A stretch of 64,000 nt of DNA from a bacterium (GCA_030430075.1 JAUIGN010000001.1:248001-312000), one strand, 5' to 3'. Shown: positions 16,600-25,722, counted from the stretch's first letter. Numbers and translations: made by a program. Notes: generated from the sequence alone by a model not told the origin.

Positions 16600-18024
16600 A
16601 TGCCGATGCTACAAACGATTGTTCGCAAGGAGTTGCGTGAAGTTGGCCGAGACGCTTGGGCTGTCGGCGTGATGGTCGCTTTCGTCGTGATTCTAGCGCT
16701 AATCTGCCTGGCGTCGCGATGGACCTGGGCACGGCAGGCTGCCATCCAGGTAGCGCGTCAGCGGTTGGCGCGAGAAGTATGGCTGACCCAGGCCAATGAT
16801 AGCCCCCACCAGGCGACACATGATGGCACGACGGTTTATAAGCTCCCTTCGCCTCTGGCCGCCGTCGACCCGGGAGTTGACCCCGAACTTGGTACGGCCA
16901 TCCGGCTTGAATCCCACCGGCGGCACGAATCGACGAACTCTCCCAGGCGCGACCGGGTGAAACTGCTGCCGCTGGATCTGACCAATCCTGCGGTGACGGT
17001 CCAGGCATTGCTTCCGCTGGTGGTCATTCTGGTAGGTCATGCGATAGTGGCGCGGGAGCGTGAACAGGGGACGTGGAGCCTCCTTTGCAGCCTAGGTGTG
17101 TCGCGGCGCCAGGTCGTGATCGGCAAATTGATTGCCATGTTGTTGCTCACCATCGTGCTCAGTGCCCCCGTGCTTATCACGCTCTCCTGGACCGTGTTGC
17201 CAGCGGCACCGCAGACAGGGGTGACGACGCCGGGGATCTTCCATCGCGCATTCACCCTCTATGCCGTAAACCTGCTCTACCTGGTAGGGTGGTGTGCCGC
17301 TGGACTGACGTTGTCTTCACGTTGTTCGTCCGCTGTCTCGCTGGTGCTCTTGATCTCCTGCTGGGCCGGATTCACCCTGATCATTCCACGTCTGGCGGTC
17401 GACCTGGCGTACTCTCGATTCCCTCTTCCCAGCCAACTGAGCATGAGGGAATCAAGAGATGCTGCGATTCGCCACGGATCGGACGGCAATGATTCCCTGG
17501 ACGAATTCAACGCTGCCTGGGAGCAGAAGCTTCTCAAAGAGTACGGCGTTTCACGTGTACAGGACATGCCGGTCCACCTCAATGCTGTCCGCCTGCTCGC
17601 CATGGAGGAGTTTACAGACTCGATTGACGACCGTGCCAACTCGCAACTGACCGACATCCATCGGAAGCAGAATCGCTTTCTTGACTGGTTTGGGGCGTTT
17701 TCCCCATACCTCACGGTCCGGTCGGTCTCCGAGTCATTCGCGGGAACGGACCGCCATCACCATGCTGCGTTTGTCGCCTCCGCCGAGCAGTATCGGCGAT
17801 CCCTTGTGAAGATCATGAACACTGCCGAAGTGAAAGGAAGCCGTCCGGGGTCGACCGCGGAAAAGGCGCGCCGTTTCTGGAATCAAGTTCCCGAATTCCA
17901 GCAGCGTCTTCCCTCGCCGCTGAGCACCACAGATACCATCGGATGGTCGATCGGCGTGCTGCTGGTCTGGTGCCTTTCCATGCCGGTCATCGCAGTGCTA
18001 TCCGCAACCGGGAGCCATGCGTGA
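16600..18024 (+). CDS. ABC-2 type transporter permease, DUF3526-like (subunit 1)
   Basis: A 474-residue inner-membrane permease. The first transmembrane helix (~20-38) is followed by a large extracytoplasmic region, then a helix at ~140-155 with the conserved VAREREQGTWSLLCSLGVSRRQVVIGKL cytoplasmic element of ABC-2 permeases and several further helices (~195-275). A long hydrophilic insert (~290-440) and a final helix end the protein. This is the layout of DUF3526 permeases, which usually occur as adjacent pairs with one ATPase. It overlaps the second permease by one base (TGATG) and is therefore cotranscribed. Substrate is unknown. Confidence 0.85.
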   Translation: MPMLQTIVRKELREVGRDAWAVGVMVAFVVILALICLASRWTWARQAAIQVARQRLAREVWLTQANDSPHQATHDGTTVYKLPSPLAAVDPGVDPELGTAIRLESHRRHESTNSPRRDRVKLLPLDLTNPAVTVQALLPLVVILVGHAIVAREREQGTWSLLCSLGVSRRQVVIGKLIAMLLLTIVLSAPVLITLSWTVLPAAPQTGVTTPGIFHRAFTLYAVNLLYLVGWCAAGLTLSSRCSSAVSLVLLISCWAGFTLIIPRLAVDLAYSRFPLPSQLSMRESRDAAIRHGSDGNDSLDEFNAAWEQKLLKEYGVSRVQDMPVHLNAVRLLAMEEFTDSIDDRANSQLTDIHRKQNRFLDWFGAFSPYLTVRSVSESFAGTDRHHHAAFVASAEQYRRSLVKIMNTAEVKGSRPGSTAEKARRFWNQVPEFQQRLPSPLSTTDTIGWSIGVLLVWCLSMPVIAVLSATGSHA

Positions 18025-19514
18025 TGCTTCGATTCGCAGCAACCGACCTGCGGCGTGAATGGCGGCTGGCACTTACCCAGCCATGCGTGTCGACAACATT
18101 TGTGGTCATCGGTTGTCTCACAATGCTGGCACTCTTGACCGGATGGTTACGAACCAACTCCCGAATCGAACGCCTGCAGACGCTGGCGGGCGAGAATGCG
18201 CAGCAGCAGCGATTTGTTGAATCGGCATTCCTCGAGAGGCCGTCGACCGACTCTGCGGCTGCCGAGTTGGCGGGCGAACTGACACCGGCTGAGCATGATC
18301 GCCGGTTGTCACTCCAGATGTCGGCGCGGTCTCCCGATCTGATGAGGTACACCGAGGGGCTCTGGCGGTCCATGCTGCCCACGACGCCATTGACCGGGCT
18401 GTCGCAGGGGGCCGGAGGCGAGTGGCCGGATCACTATTACCATGCCGGTCCTTCAACAACTCAGACATTGGCTCGGACGATGCGGCCAAATCCTCTGCTC
18501 ACTACGATGGGAGCATTTGACCTGACGCTGGTGGTCGGGGTCGTTCTCCCCTTGGCGGTTATCGTGCTGACCTATGACGTCACCGCGGCGGACCGGGAAC
18601 TGGGTCGTTGGGAGTTCGTCCGCTGTCACACCTCCTCGATTCACCGCCTGATTGTTGCGCGATGTCTCGTCCGAGTGGGAGCGTCGTCGCTGCTTGTCAT
18701 CATGTTGACGGCCCTTTTCGTGATTGTCCTTCCCACCGGACACTGGGACTCAGCGATGATCCGAAATTTCCTGATCTGGAGTGCCTGGGTGTCCGCCTAC
18801 CTGGGGTTCTGGGCGGCACTGTCCATCCTGGCAAACTCGCTGAAACTGTCTTGGGCAGGCGCCGGATTGCTGCTGCTCCTCTGCTGGTGCATCTTCGTGT
18901 TCGCAATTCCGGCCCTGCTGCAATGCGCCGTAAACTGGCGTATCCAGATGCCGCGGCAAGCGGAACTCACGGCATTGGAAGAAGATGTCCGCAAGCAGGT
19001 CGAGCGGGAAGCAGACGACGTCTGGGCCGATTTCCTGCGGGAGCACCCGCAGATTGAGATCGACGACGAAAAGCCGCAGCAAGAGGTCATGCTTCGCGAC
19101 GTCGCCTTGAACAAAGCTGCCCGATCAGAGGTTGAGGCACGAGTTGAGACTTACCTTCAGCGTTTTCTGCACCGAGAAGACCTGCTGGATCGGTCGCAAC
19201 TCTTGACACCGCTGCTCGCCTGGCGAACCGCTGCCGATCAGAGCGCGGGGACAAGTCTCCGGCACTTCGTCGAGTTCGCTCGACAAACGGGCGACTTTCA
19301 TGACGAACATGCCGCCTACTTTGAATCCAAGTCGCTGGCCGGACAGGAGCTGTCGTTCCTGGACATCCAGGGAATTCCACGATTCGACGACCGCCAATTC
19401 TACACGCAGCTCGATTTGTCTCCCCTGCTCCTGTCGGCAGCCTCGCTGCTGATGTGGACCAGCGTTTGCGGCCTGCTGAGTTGGTGGTGCCTTCGACTCG
19501 GCACCATTCAGTGA
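18024..19514 (+). CDS. ABC-2 type transporter permease, DUF3526-like (subunit 2)
   Basis: A 496-residue paralogue of the preceding permease with the same plan: N-terminal helix (~30-48), a large extracytoplasmic loop, PLAVIVLTYDVTAADRELGRWEFVRC at the cytoplasmic coupling helix, a cluster of helices (~230-310), a second long hydrophilic loop and a final helix near the C-terminus. The ATG at 18024 overlaps the upstream TGA; a GTG one codon earlier is an alternative. The ATPase starts 41 bases downstream. The two permeases and the ATPase together make a complete exporter-type ABC complex. Confidence 0.85.
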   Translation: MLRFAATDLRREWRLALTQPCVSTTFVVIGCLTMLALLTGWLRTNSRIERLQTLAGENAQQQRFVESAFLERPSTDSAAAELAGELTPAEHDRRLSLQMSARSPDLMRYTEGLWRSMLPTTPLTGLSQGAGGEWPDHYYHAGPSTTQTLARTMRPNPLLTTMGAFDLTLVVGVVLPLAVIVLTYDVTAADRELGRWEFVRCHTSSIHRLIVARCLVRVGASSLLVIMLTALFVIVLPTGHWDSAMIRNFLIWSAWVSAYLGFWAALSILANSLKLSWAGAGLLLLLCWCIFVFAIPALLQCAVNWRIQMPRQAELTALEEDVRKQVEREADDVWADFLREHPQIEIDDEKPQQEVMLRDVALNKAARSEVEARVETYLQRFLHREDLLDRSQLLTPLLAWRTAADQSAGTSLRHFVEFARQTGDFHDEHAAYFESKSLAGQELSFLDIQGIPRFDDRQFYTQLDLSPLLLSAASLLMWTSVCGLLSWWCLRLGTIQ

Positions 19515-19555
19515 TCGTTTCGCACCCTGACCGTCGAACCCTGACAGGCACTCCT

Positions 19556-20281
19556 ATGTTGGAAGCACAGGATCTTTCCAAGACTTACGGCACCCATGTC
19601 GCCCTGCACGGGCTCAATCTGCACGTCCCGGCGGGCGAGGTGTTTTGTTTGCTGGGCGCCAATGGGGCCGGAAAATCCACAACCATCAAGCTGTTTCTGG
19701 GGCTGATCCGTCCGACGTCAGGCGGCGTCCGTATCAACGGCCTCGACCCTGCGGCGCAACCGGCGAAATCTAAGTCTCTGATCGGCTACATTCCGGAACA
19801 GGTCGCCCTCTATCCCCGACTCTCGGGGCTGGAGAATTTGCAATACTTTGCCTCGCTGGCCGGCGGATCTGAACTGAATCGCCAGCGACTGTGGGACGCA
19901 CTGCTCAAAGCAGGATTGCCGGAAGATGCCATCGATCGACGTGTCGCCAACTACTCGAAGGGCATGCGCCAGAAGGTGGTGATTGCCTTGGCGATCGTTC
20001 GTCGGGTCAAGGCGTTACTGCTGGATGAACCAACTTCCGGCTTGGACCCTCAGGCGGCTCACGAGTTTTCCAAGCTGCTAGTCCTCCTGAGTGAAGAAGG
20101 TGTCGCCGTTTTGATGGCGAGTCACGACCTTTATCATGCCCGCGAGTCGGCGACGCAGATTGGCATCATGCGGCAGGGAGTCCTTGTCGAAACGTTCCCG
20201 GCTGCGGATGTCAGCCATGCGGAACTGGAATATCGGGCCCTCCGGTCCATGGAGAGGAATGTCGTGCAACGCATGACCTAG
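19556..20281 (+). CDS. ABC transporter ATP-binding protein
   Basis: A 241-residue cytoplasmic ATPase that drives the two DUF3526-like permeases upstream. It has a complete nucleotide-binding domain: Walker A GANGAGKST (~36-44), Q-loop IPEQ, the signature in an NYSKGMRQK variant, Walker B LLLDEPTSGLDP, and the switch His in MASHD. It belongs to the ABC-2/CcmA-like exporter ATPases. I chose the ATG at 19556, where the domain begins (MLEAQDLSKTYG); a longer frame from 19454 overlaps the permease and adds non-family residues. It is the last gene of the plus-strand block, and pyrB converges on it. Confidence 0.93.
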   Translation: MLEAQDLSKTYGTHVALHGLNLHVPAGEVFCLLGANGAGKSTTIKLFLGLIRPTSGGVRINGLDPAAQPAKSKSLIGYIPEQVALYPRLSGLENLQYFASLAGGSELNRQRLWDALLKAGLPEDAIDRRVANYSKGMRQKVVIALAIVRRVKALLLDEPTSGLDPQAAHEFSKLLVLLSEEGVAVLMASHDLYHARESATQIGIMRQGVLVETFPAADVSHAELEYRALRSMERNVVQRMT

Positions 20282-20400
20282 GGAAGCCCGAAAGAACGAC
20301 GGCTTTGTGGGGGACGTGGTTGATGCCCCTTGCCTGCGACTTGAGTCAAGCTGAACGACCTTGGTCTCATAAGCGAGCCGCCGGCGGCGAGCCAACCCGG

Positions 20401-21897
20401 CTACTTCGCGGCCGGGGCGGCCACCACCGGATCGGGAGGCGGACTCTTGCTGCCGCCCTGCCGTTGATGACCGGCGTCGATCGCATCTTGCTCGCTGGCG
20501 AAGAGGACCAGATCCTTCGGGTTGCGGTCGTAGATTTCTCGCCACTCGGAGAGATCGTCCGTGTACCGCTTCTTGGTCGACCTGCTGACGATCTGCGGCG
20601 CGTACTCCACGTCACAGTAAGCACATCGCAACGTCAGCGGGGACTCGTCGACAATCGCGAACTTGGGCACCAGGTAACGTCGTTCGTTGACCTCGCGAGT
20701 TACGCAACGCGAATTCAGGCACCGCACGCCTTCGATGTTGGAAAATATGGGGTAGCGCCGCGTGGCACTTCCCTTCAGCAGCGAAGGGAACAGTTCGAGC
20801 ACCGCGGCGATCAGGGCCATGCGGACCGGCACCCCGTACGCGGCTTGTTTGAAGTAGACGCCGCGCGGGTCCTGATCGAGTTCATAGCTCAGTTCGTCCA
20901 CGCGCGGCAGTGGGTGCATGACCTGTGTCTGCCGATACCTTTTTTCCTTGAGCATTTCGACATCAATCGCCGGGTAATCGTCCGTCGCGTCCTGGCCGTC
21001 GACCGGCTCGTGGCGTTCTCGCTGAAAGCGGGTCGCGTAAAAGAAGTCCACGGTCTTCATTTCACGGAGCGCTTTCCGCTGTTCCAGGCTAAGCCGGAAC
21101 CAGACGTCGGCTTCGGCACCGGTCCAGAGCGTCCGCTGGTGGGGCTCCTGCGGCGTAACGTAAACGAACTCCGGAAAATCGTCGCTACTGACTTCGTCGC
21201 CGCCCAGCTCGTCGATTTCCTGTTTCCGCAACAGCAGGCAGTTGTAGTCGCGAGCCAGTCGTTGGGTGACGTGCTTTGGCAAGTCGCAGCCGGGTGCGTG
21301 CGAAGGGATGATCCGCGCCCCAAAGCGGGCCAGGGCGTAGACCAGCGAATGAACCGTGCGGCCGTGCTTGAGATCCCCCCGCAGCTCGATCGTCACGTCA
21401 TTGAAGGAAAGATCTTTGCCCTTGTTCTTCTGACGATGGGCGGCCCGCAGCGTGTAGAGATCGCAGAGTGTCTGCGTGGGATGCTCGTGCCCCCCGTCGC
21501 CGGCGTTGATGACGGGGAGATCGGTGTAGTCCGCCGCGACCATCGCTGCCCCTTCGCAGGCATGGCGGATCACCATGATGTCGGCATAATTCTCCACCAC
21601 GCGCACGGTGTCGGCGATCGTTTCGCCCTTGGAGGCCGACGAAGACGAGCCTTCCGCCGAGGAGATCACTTGCCCGCCCAGCCGCAGCATGGCGGACTCA
21701 AAGGAGAGGCGCGTCCGCGTGCTCGGCTCGTAAAACAACGTGGACAGAATGAAATCCCGGGCCAACGTCCGCCGCCCCCGGACCCGGTAGGGCTTGCCCG
21801 GCGTCGCCATTTCGTCAAGAAAACGATCCGCCAACTCAAAGATGGCTTCGATTTCGTCGTTGCTCAAGTCGTCAATCGAAATCAGGCTGCGCGCCAT
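20401..21897 (-). CDS. pyrB: Aspartate carbamoyltransferase fused to a PyrI-like zinc-binding domain
   Basis: Catalyses carbamoyl phosphate plus aspartate to carbamoyl aspartate, the first committed pyrimidine step. The catalytic domain has EPSTRTRLSFE (57-67), HPTQ (~138) and VMHPLPR. An unusual insert lies between ~215 and ~290. After the catalytic C-terminus (~360) the chain continues with CLNSRC (C393, C398) and LRCAYC (C425, C428), the Cys-x4-Cys / Cys-x2-Cys pattern of the zinc domain of E. coli PyrI (C109, C114, C138, C141). The N-terminal allosteric domain of PyrI is absent. At 498 residues it is far longer than a normal PyrB (~310). The tail is Pro/Ala-rich. A promoter-like pair lies 40-65 bases upstream. 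Confidence 0.93.
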   Translation of the reverse strand: MARSLISIDDLSNDEIEAIFELADRFLDEMATPGKPYRVRGRRTLARDFILSTLFYEPSTRTRLSFESAMLRLGGQVISSAEGSSSSASKGETIADTVRVVENYADIMVIRHACEGAAMVAADYTDLPVINAGDGGHEHPTQTLCDLYTLRAAHRQKNKGKDLSFNDVTIELRGDLKHGRTVHSLVYALARFGARIIPSHAPGCDLPKHVTQRLARDYNCLLLRKQEIDELGGDEVSSDDFPEFVYVTPQEPHQRTLWTGAEADVWFRLSLEQRKALREMKTVDFFYATRFQRERHEPVDGQDATDDYPAIDVEMLKEKRYRQTQVMHPLPRVDELSYELDQDPRGVYFKQAAYGVPVRMALIAAVLELFPSLLKGSATRRYPIFSNIEGVRCLNSRCVTREVNERRYLVPKFAIVDESPLTLRCAYCDVEYAPQIVSRSTKKRYTDDLSEWREIYDRNPKDLVLFASEQDAIDAGHQRQGGSKSPPPDPVVAAPAAK

Positions 21898-21935
21898 CGT
21901 GGTTCCACCTCACTTGTTGTGACGAATCACCCCTG

Positions 21936-21963
21936 ATTCTATCAGGACCTTCGAGACCAACAA
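21936..21963 (-). promoter_or_regulatory. Putative promoter of pyrB
   Basis: On the minus strand TTGTTG (21963-21958) and TAGAAT (21941-21936) are separated by 16 bases. The -10 hexamer lies about 40 bases before the pyrB ATG. Both hexamers match the sigma-70 consensus at four or five positions. Confidence 0.42.
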
Positions 21964-22030
21964 GTTACTTTCCGCCGTGCGAATATGATCGGACCGTGCG
22001 AAATCGATTCGACCGTGTATATTGAGATAG

Positions 22031-22948
22031 ATGAGCTCTCAAATACAGATTTACTTACGCACCGAATCTGCGATGCGCCGCGAACTGTGGCGGACCGTTC
22101 TCTCGACGGCAACCCGGCACTGCTTCGCGAACTTCGACGATATCCCGGCGGAATCTCCCATCGACGTCGTGGTCACGGACCAGGAAATGGACGACGAGGC
22201 GCAAGCCCGCCTCGCACCGGCCGGGGAGACCGTTTACTCGGGTGGCCTGATTACGGTCGGCCTGGCCGACCAAGACGCGGAAAACGATGTCGCGCCCCAG
22301 GACCCGGTCGTCGGCCCCGCTTCGATTGCCTTGCCGGCAAACGCCACCGCCCGCGAAATGAAGCTGGGTGTCCTGCTGGTTCATCAGATTGTCCAACTGC
22401 AGCGTGATCGAGGCGCCCAGAACCAGCTCAAACAGACCTACCGGCAGTTGGCACTCGAGGATCCGTTGACGAAGGTCGCCAACCGCCGGGCCTGGGATGA
22501 CGAACTGGCTCGCCGCTGGGACGCGCGAGCGGCGACGGACAACGCCTTCTGCCTGGCCCTCCTGGATGTCGACCAACTCAAACAGGTCAACGATTCCGCC
22601 GGCCACGACCAGGGAGACCGCGTCCTCCGCGGCGTGGCTGGAGCCCTGGTCGCCAGCGTGCGGGACCGGGACTTTGTCGCCAGATTGGGCGGCGACGAGT
22701 TCGGGCTGTTGCTCGCTCAACTCGATCCGGGCTGCGCCCAACAAGTTGTCGACCGCATCCGCCGCTCGACGAGCCGCTACCTCGCCTCCGGCGAAACGTC
22801 TGCGGATGAAGTTCCGGTGACCACCAGCGCCGGCTACGCCTTTCCCCTTCCGGAAGAATCGGCGGACGACCTCTATCGCCGCGCCGACGAAGCCCTGCGG
22901 GCGGCAAAACTGGCCGGGAACAACACCACCGTCGGTGCCCCCGGTTAA
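22031..22948 (+). CDS. GGDEF-domain diguanylate cyclase
   Basis: A 305-residue cytoplasmic protein that should make cyclic di-GMP from two GTP. The C-terminal GGDEF domain (~145-300) is intact: DPLTKVANRRAWD, the metal-binding Asp in LDVDQLKQVND, and the active-site LGGDEFG. An RxxD inhibitory site (RDRD) sits five residues before GGDEF, so product inhibition is likely. The first ~110 residues resemble a degenerate receiver-like domain (VVVTDQEMDD) without a clear phospho-acceptor set, and a short coiled coil links the two. No membrane segment. It is divergent from pyrB and has no obvious operon partner. Confidence 0.93.
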   Translation: MSSQIQIYLRTESAMRRELWRTVLSTATRHCFANFDDIPAESPIDVVVTDQEMDDEAQARLAPAGETVYSGGLITVGLADQDAENDVAPQDPVVGPASIALPANATAREMKLGVLLVHQIVQLQRDRGAQNQLKQTYRQLALEDPLTKVANRRAWDDELARRWDARAATDNAFCLALLDVDQLKQVNDSAGHDQGDRVLRGVAGALVASVRDRDFVARLGGDEFGLLLAQLDPGCAQQVVDRIRRSTSRYLASGETSADEVPVTTSAGYAFPLPEESADDLYRRADEALRAAKLAGNNTTVGAPG

Positions 22949-23131
22949 TCCATGACGTCGATCGCCCCGATCATCCGGAATTTTTTTCTCTGCAAGCGGT
23001 TTGGGCTGAAGTCTGCCGTCGATCAGGTCGATATTGCCGGTGGTAGGGATTAGGGGGACCAGGCTAGCGGCCTTCACATGGAAGGGAATGCCGAGGGATT
23101 CCTGCCGGCATTGCTATCAGGAGTTCGATCC

Positions 23132-23773
23132 ATGTGCCGCCCCTTCACCCGCGCGCTGTTCGGTCTGTCTTGCGCCACATTGCTGCTGATCGCGCCAGGT
23201 TGCAGCCTGTTCCGCGCGGAGGTCGCCGACAGTTATCTCTCCGCACCGACCCGGCATCTTCCGGCGATCGATGAATTGGCCGATTCACCTCCGCCGCCGG
23301 CGGATCCGCTGGCAGCCGGTCCCGTACCTGCGGCAGCCGAGACCGCCCCGCCCAGGACAACTCTCGCCGCTGCCCGTTCGTCGGCCCCCTTGCCGCTGGC
23401 GGGCGGCAACGTCGCGAACGCCCCTGACGAACCGGCCGCCGCCGAGCCAGAAAGCTGCTACATCGAAATCCACGAGGCAGGCAAGGAACCCGAACGTCTC
23501 CGAATGTTGCTGGAAGACGCACCATACGTCCAGAAGGTCTTGACGCAGACCGGCCTGATAAAACGATTTCGCAAGATGGACATCCAACTCTCCCGCCAGT
23601 TACCCGACGGCGGTCGGCACAAATTGGATATTCGCTACGACCGGAAGTCAAAACGGGTTCAGTCAGCGTTCGACTACGCCCTCCACGCCGACGACCTCTT
23701 GGTCATTCGCGAGAACACCGAGTCCTCGTTTGACGAAATGCTGAAGAAGCTGGCCGGACCGCTGGGACGCTAG
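23132..23773 (+). CDS. Lipoprotein with SLBB-like C-terminal domain
   Basis: A 213-residue predicted lipoprotein: hydrophobic LSCATLLLIAPGC (lipobox Cys24), an Ala/Pro-rich linker (~40-110), then a folded domain (~115-213). That domain has an SLBB-type look, with a strand (CYIEIHEAGKEP), a helix with ML and TGLIKRFRK, and a terminal strand in ALHADDLLVI, similar to the outer-membrane polysaccharide export lipoproteins. The ATG at 23132 is chosen because AGGAG lies 8 bases upstream; the frame extends 18 codons earlier. The SLBB assignment is tentative. It may act in surface polysaccharide export, perhaps under the c-di-GMP enzyme upstream. Confidence 0.7.
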   Translation: MCRPFTRALFGLSCATLLLIAPGCSLFRAEVADSYLSAPTRHLPAIDELADSPPPPADPLAAGPVPAAAETAPPRTTLAAARSSAPLPLAGGNVANAPDEPAAAEPESCYIEIHEAGKEPERLRMLLEDAPYVQKVLTQTGLIKRFRKMDIQLSRQLPDGGRHKLDIRYDRKSKRVQSAFDYALHADDLLVIRENTESSFDEMLKKLAGPLGR

Positions 23774-23903
23774 GCGCGGAGATCCGTGAACGAACGACCG
23801 TTCAGGGTAAGTCGCTGTATCTCAGTCGTTTGCGGTGAACTCACTCAAGACACCGCAGATCGCAGTCGAAACGGGCTAGCGCCCGATCTGCTCAGCTTTC
23901 AAG

Positions 23904-23943
23904 GGAACCGGGGCTAACGCCCAACGGCTAATGAATCATGCGG
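23904..23943 (+). repeat. 40-bp dispersed GGGGCTAACGCCC repeat, copy 2
   Basis: Matches the copy at 16499-16538 with two differences, in the same orientation. It lies between the convergent lipoprotein and permease genes. The similar upstream flank (GCGGTGAACT near 23832; GTCGAAACGGGCTAGCGCCC near 23865) shows that the element is longer than its conserved core. Confidence 0.8.
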
Positions 23944-24056
23944 ACTAGCAATCGGATTGCGCCGCGATTAACGGCAGCTACCGACAATCTGGCGACATTC
24001 ATTCGGCCCTGGTTCACCCGCGGCCGAGTGGTGGCGCACGGGACGGTCGGGTGCGC

Positions 24057-25682
24057 TTATCCGGAGACCCGCCAGCGGACGTTGAACAGCCAGATCATGG
24101 TGCTCAGCAGAAAGACATTCAGGCAGATGGTAAATGCCACGTAGCTGCCGAACAGGGGCCAATTGCCGTAATCGATGTCGTCGAGGTCAGGATTGAGTTC
24201 CATATTGAGCGGCACGGAGAAGGCCGCTGCAAAGGGGCTCGTCAGCCCCACCCACTCGATGTGCGCCGTCAAGGGATGTGCCTCGAAAAACTCGACTGCG
24301 AAAAAATTGACGGCGATCGGAACACAGAACAGCAAGATGATCAGCAGATACGACGTCATCAGGCTGATGGATGTCTTGTGAAACAGGACGGAGCAGAAGA
24401 GGGCGACGTGGGCGCTGGTCAAACAGGTCAGCAGCACGATCACCAGGTAAGCGAGGATGCTCAGCAGGTTCGTCCAGTACGACTGCACCATGACGCAAGC
24501 CAGCAGCACGGGCCAGAGCAGAAACATCGTGAGAACGCTGGAAACGCGCAGCCCGGCAACCAGTTTCCCCCAGAGAATCTGCCAGGGAGTAATCGTGGTG
24601 GTCAGCAGCAGGTCGAGCGTCTCGCGTTCGCGTTCGCTGGTCACACTGCCGGCGGAGAAGACGGGCCCGACCAACATGTTGAAGACCATCGCATAGCAAA
24701 TATACCAGGCAGCGTATTCCGCCCAGATGTAAAGGCAAACCGCCATCAGGGGGATCGCCAGGACCATGCTGACCTGGATCACGAGGCGCAGCATCAGCGT
24801 CCCCTGGCTGAAAATCTCGCTGCGAATTTCCTTGTCGTAGACGGGGTTGGCGCCATCTTCCAGCATGCCTTCCCTCTTCGCCGGCGCGAACAGCCGATCG
24901 GGGAACTGGTCGCGCTGGATCACCAGCCCGACGGCCTCCTGGGCTTCTTGCTCGAGGTCCACCACCTCCTGACCTTCGCTGCCCACGTCGGGCGGATGCA
25001 TCAGCCTGCCGCTGGTGTTGGCCAACAGGGCGACCGTTATCGCCGCGCCCAAGACCGGCACGACGGTCACGGTCAACAAGAGCCGGGTGCCGCCGTTGTC
25101 GCGGAGCACGTACCAGGCGATTACGGCCAGCATCGCCAACGGCAGGATCAGCATGTAAGAAACGGCCAACGACGCCGCCGTCCGCTTGAAATAACTACTG
25201 CAGGCGACGCTGATCGCACCAAAGGTGATCACGGAGACAATCAGCGCCAGGTACGCTGCCAGCACCTCGTAAAACGAGACGCCTCCCAAGGGGAGGCAGA
25301 GCATGACAATCGGCAGCGAAGCAAACACCAGCACCCCGATATGCGTCAGTGACGCAACCATCTTGCCGAACACGATGGCGACCGGCCGGAGCGGGCTGGC
25401 TAACAGCATCTCGTAGGTCTTGCGTTCCTTCTCACCGGTAATCGCGCCGGCTGCGAAGCTGGGCGCCATCATCGACGCCAGAATGTACTGCCCCAGAAAA
25501 AACATGTTGACGAGCGCTCGAGCCTCTTTCTCGTTCGGGTCGAGCCGCGTGTCCTGGGGCCAGGCAAAAAAGACGAGTGCCGCGAGAATCGCCTGATAGA
25601 CGAAGAGCAGGATGAACGCCCGCGGCATCCGCAGGTTCACCAGCAGTTCGCGCTGCAAGACCGGGTTTTCCAAAATGTACAT
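24057..25682 (-). CDS. ABC-2 type transporter permease, tandem-duplicated
   Basis: A 541-residue membrane protein made of two ABC-2 permease halves. The first half (~15-235) has ITGEKERKTYEMLLASPLRPVAIVFGKM, the second (~300-541) SVTSERERETLDLLLTTTITPWQILWGKL, each the cytoplasmic coupling element after a transmembrane helix. About a dozen hydrophobic segments are visible. A polar linker (~240-290) joins the halves. No ATPase is adjacent on this strand, so its partner is encoded elsewhere or upstream units are used. The start MYILENPVLQRELLVNLR matches the usual N-terminus of gliding/NosY-like permeases. argG lies 40 bases upstream, so cotranscription with argG is possible. Confidence 0.88.
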   Translation of the reverse strand: MYILENPVLQRELLVNLRMPRAFILLFVYQAILAALVFFAWPQDTRLDPNEKEARALVNMFFLGQYILASMMAPSFAAGAITGEKERKTYEMLLASPLRPVAIVFGKMVASLTHIGVLVFASLPIVMLCLPLGGVSFYEVLAAYLALIVSVITFGAISVACSSYFKRTAASLAVSYMLILPLAMLAVIAWYVLRDNGGTRLLLTVTVVPVLGAAITVALLANTSGRLMHPPDVGSEGQEVVDLEQEAQEAVGLVIQRDQFPDRLFAPAKREGMLEDGANPVYDKEIRSEIFSQGTLMLRLVIQVSMVLAIPLMAVCLYIWAEYAAWYICYAMVFNMLVGPVFSAGSVTSERERETLDLLLTTTITPWQILWGKLVAGLRVSSVLTMFLLWPVLLACVMVQSYWTNLLSILAYLVIVLLTCLTSAHVALFCSVLFHKTSISLMTSYLLIILLFCVPIAVNFFAVEFFEAHPLTAHIEWVGLTSPFAAAFSVPLNMELNPDLDDIDYGNWPLFGSYVAFTICLNVFLLSTMIWLFNVRWRVSG

Positions 25683-25722
25683 GTCGATGGGCGGCCCGCC
25701 GCGGCGCGGCCCTCCTCTGGCA

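Noticed and set aside
20305-21936. 543-codon plus-strand frame
   Set aside because: It is antisense to pyrB and has no recognisable domain.
24051-25352. 433-codon plus-strand frame rich in Gln, His and Asp
   Set aside because: It mirrors the ABC permease on the other strand; its composition is that of antisense membrane-protein sequence.
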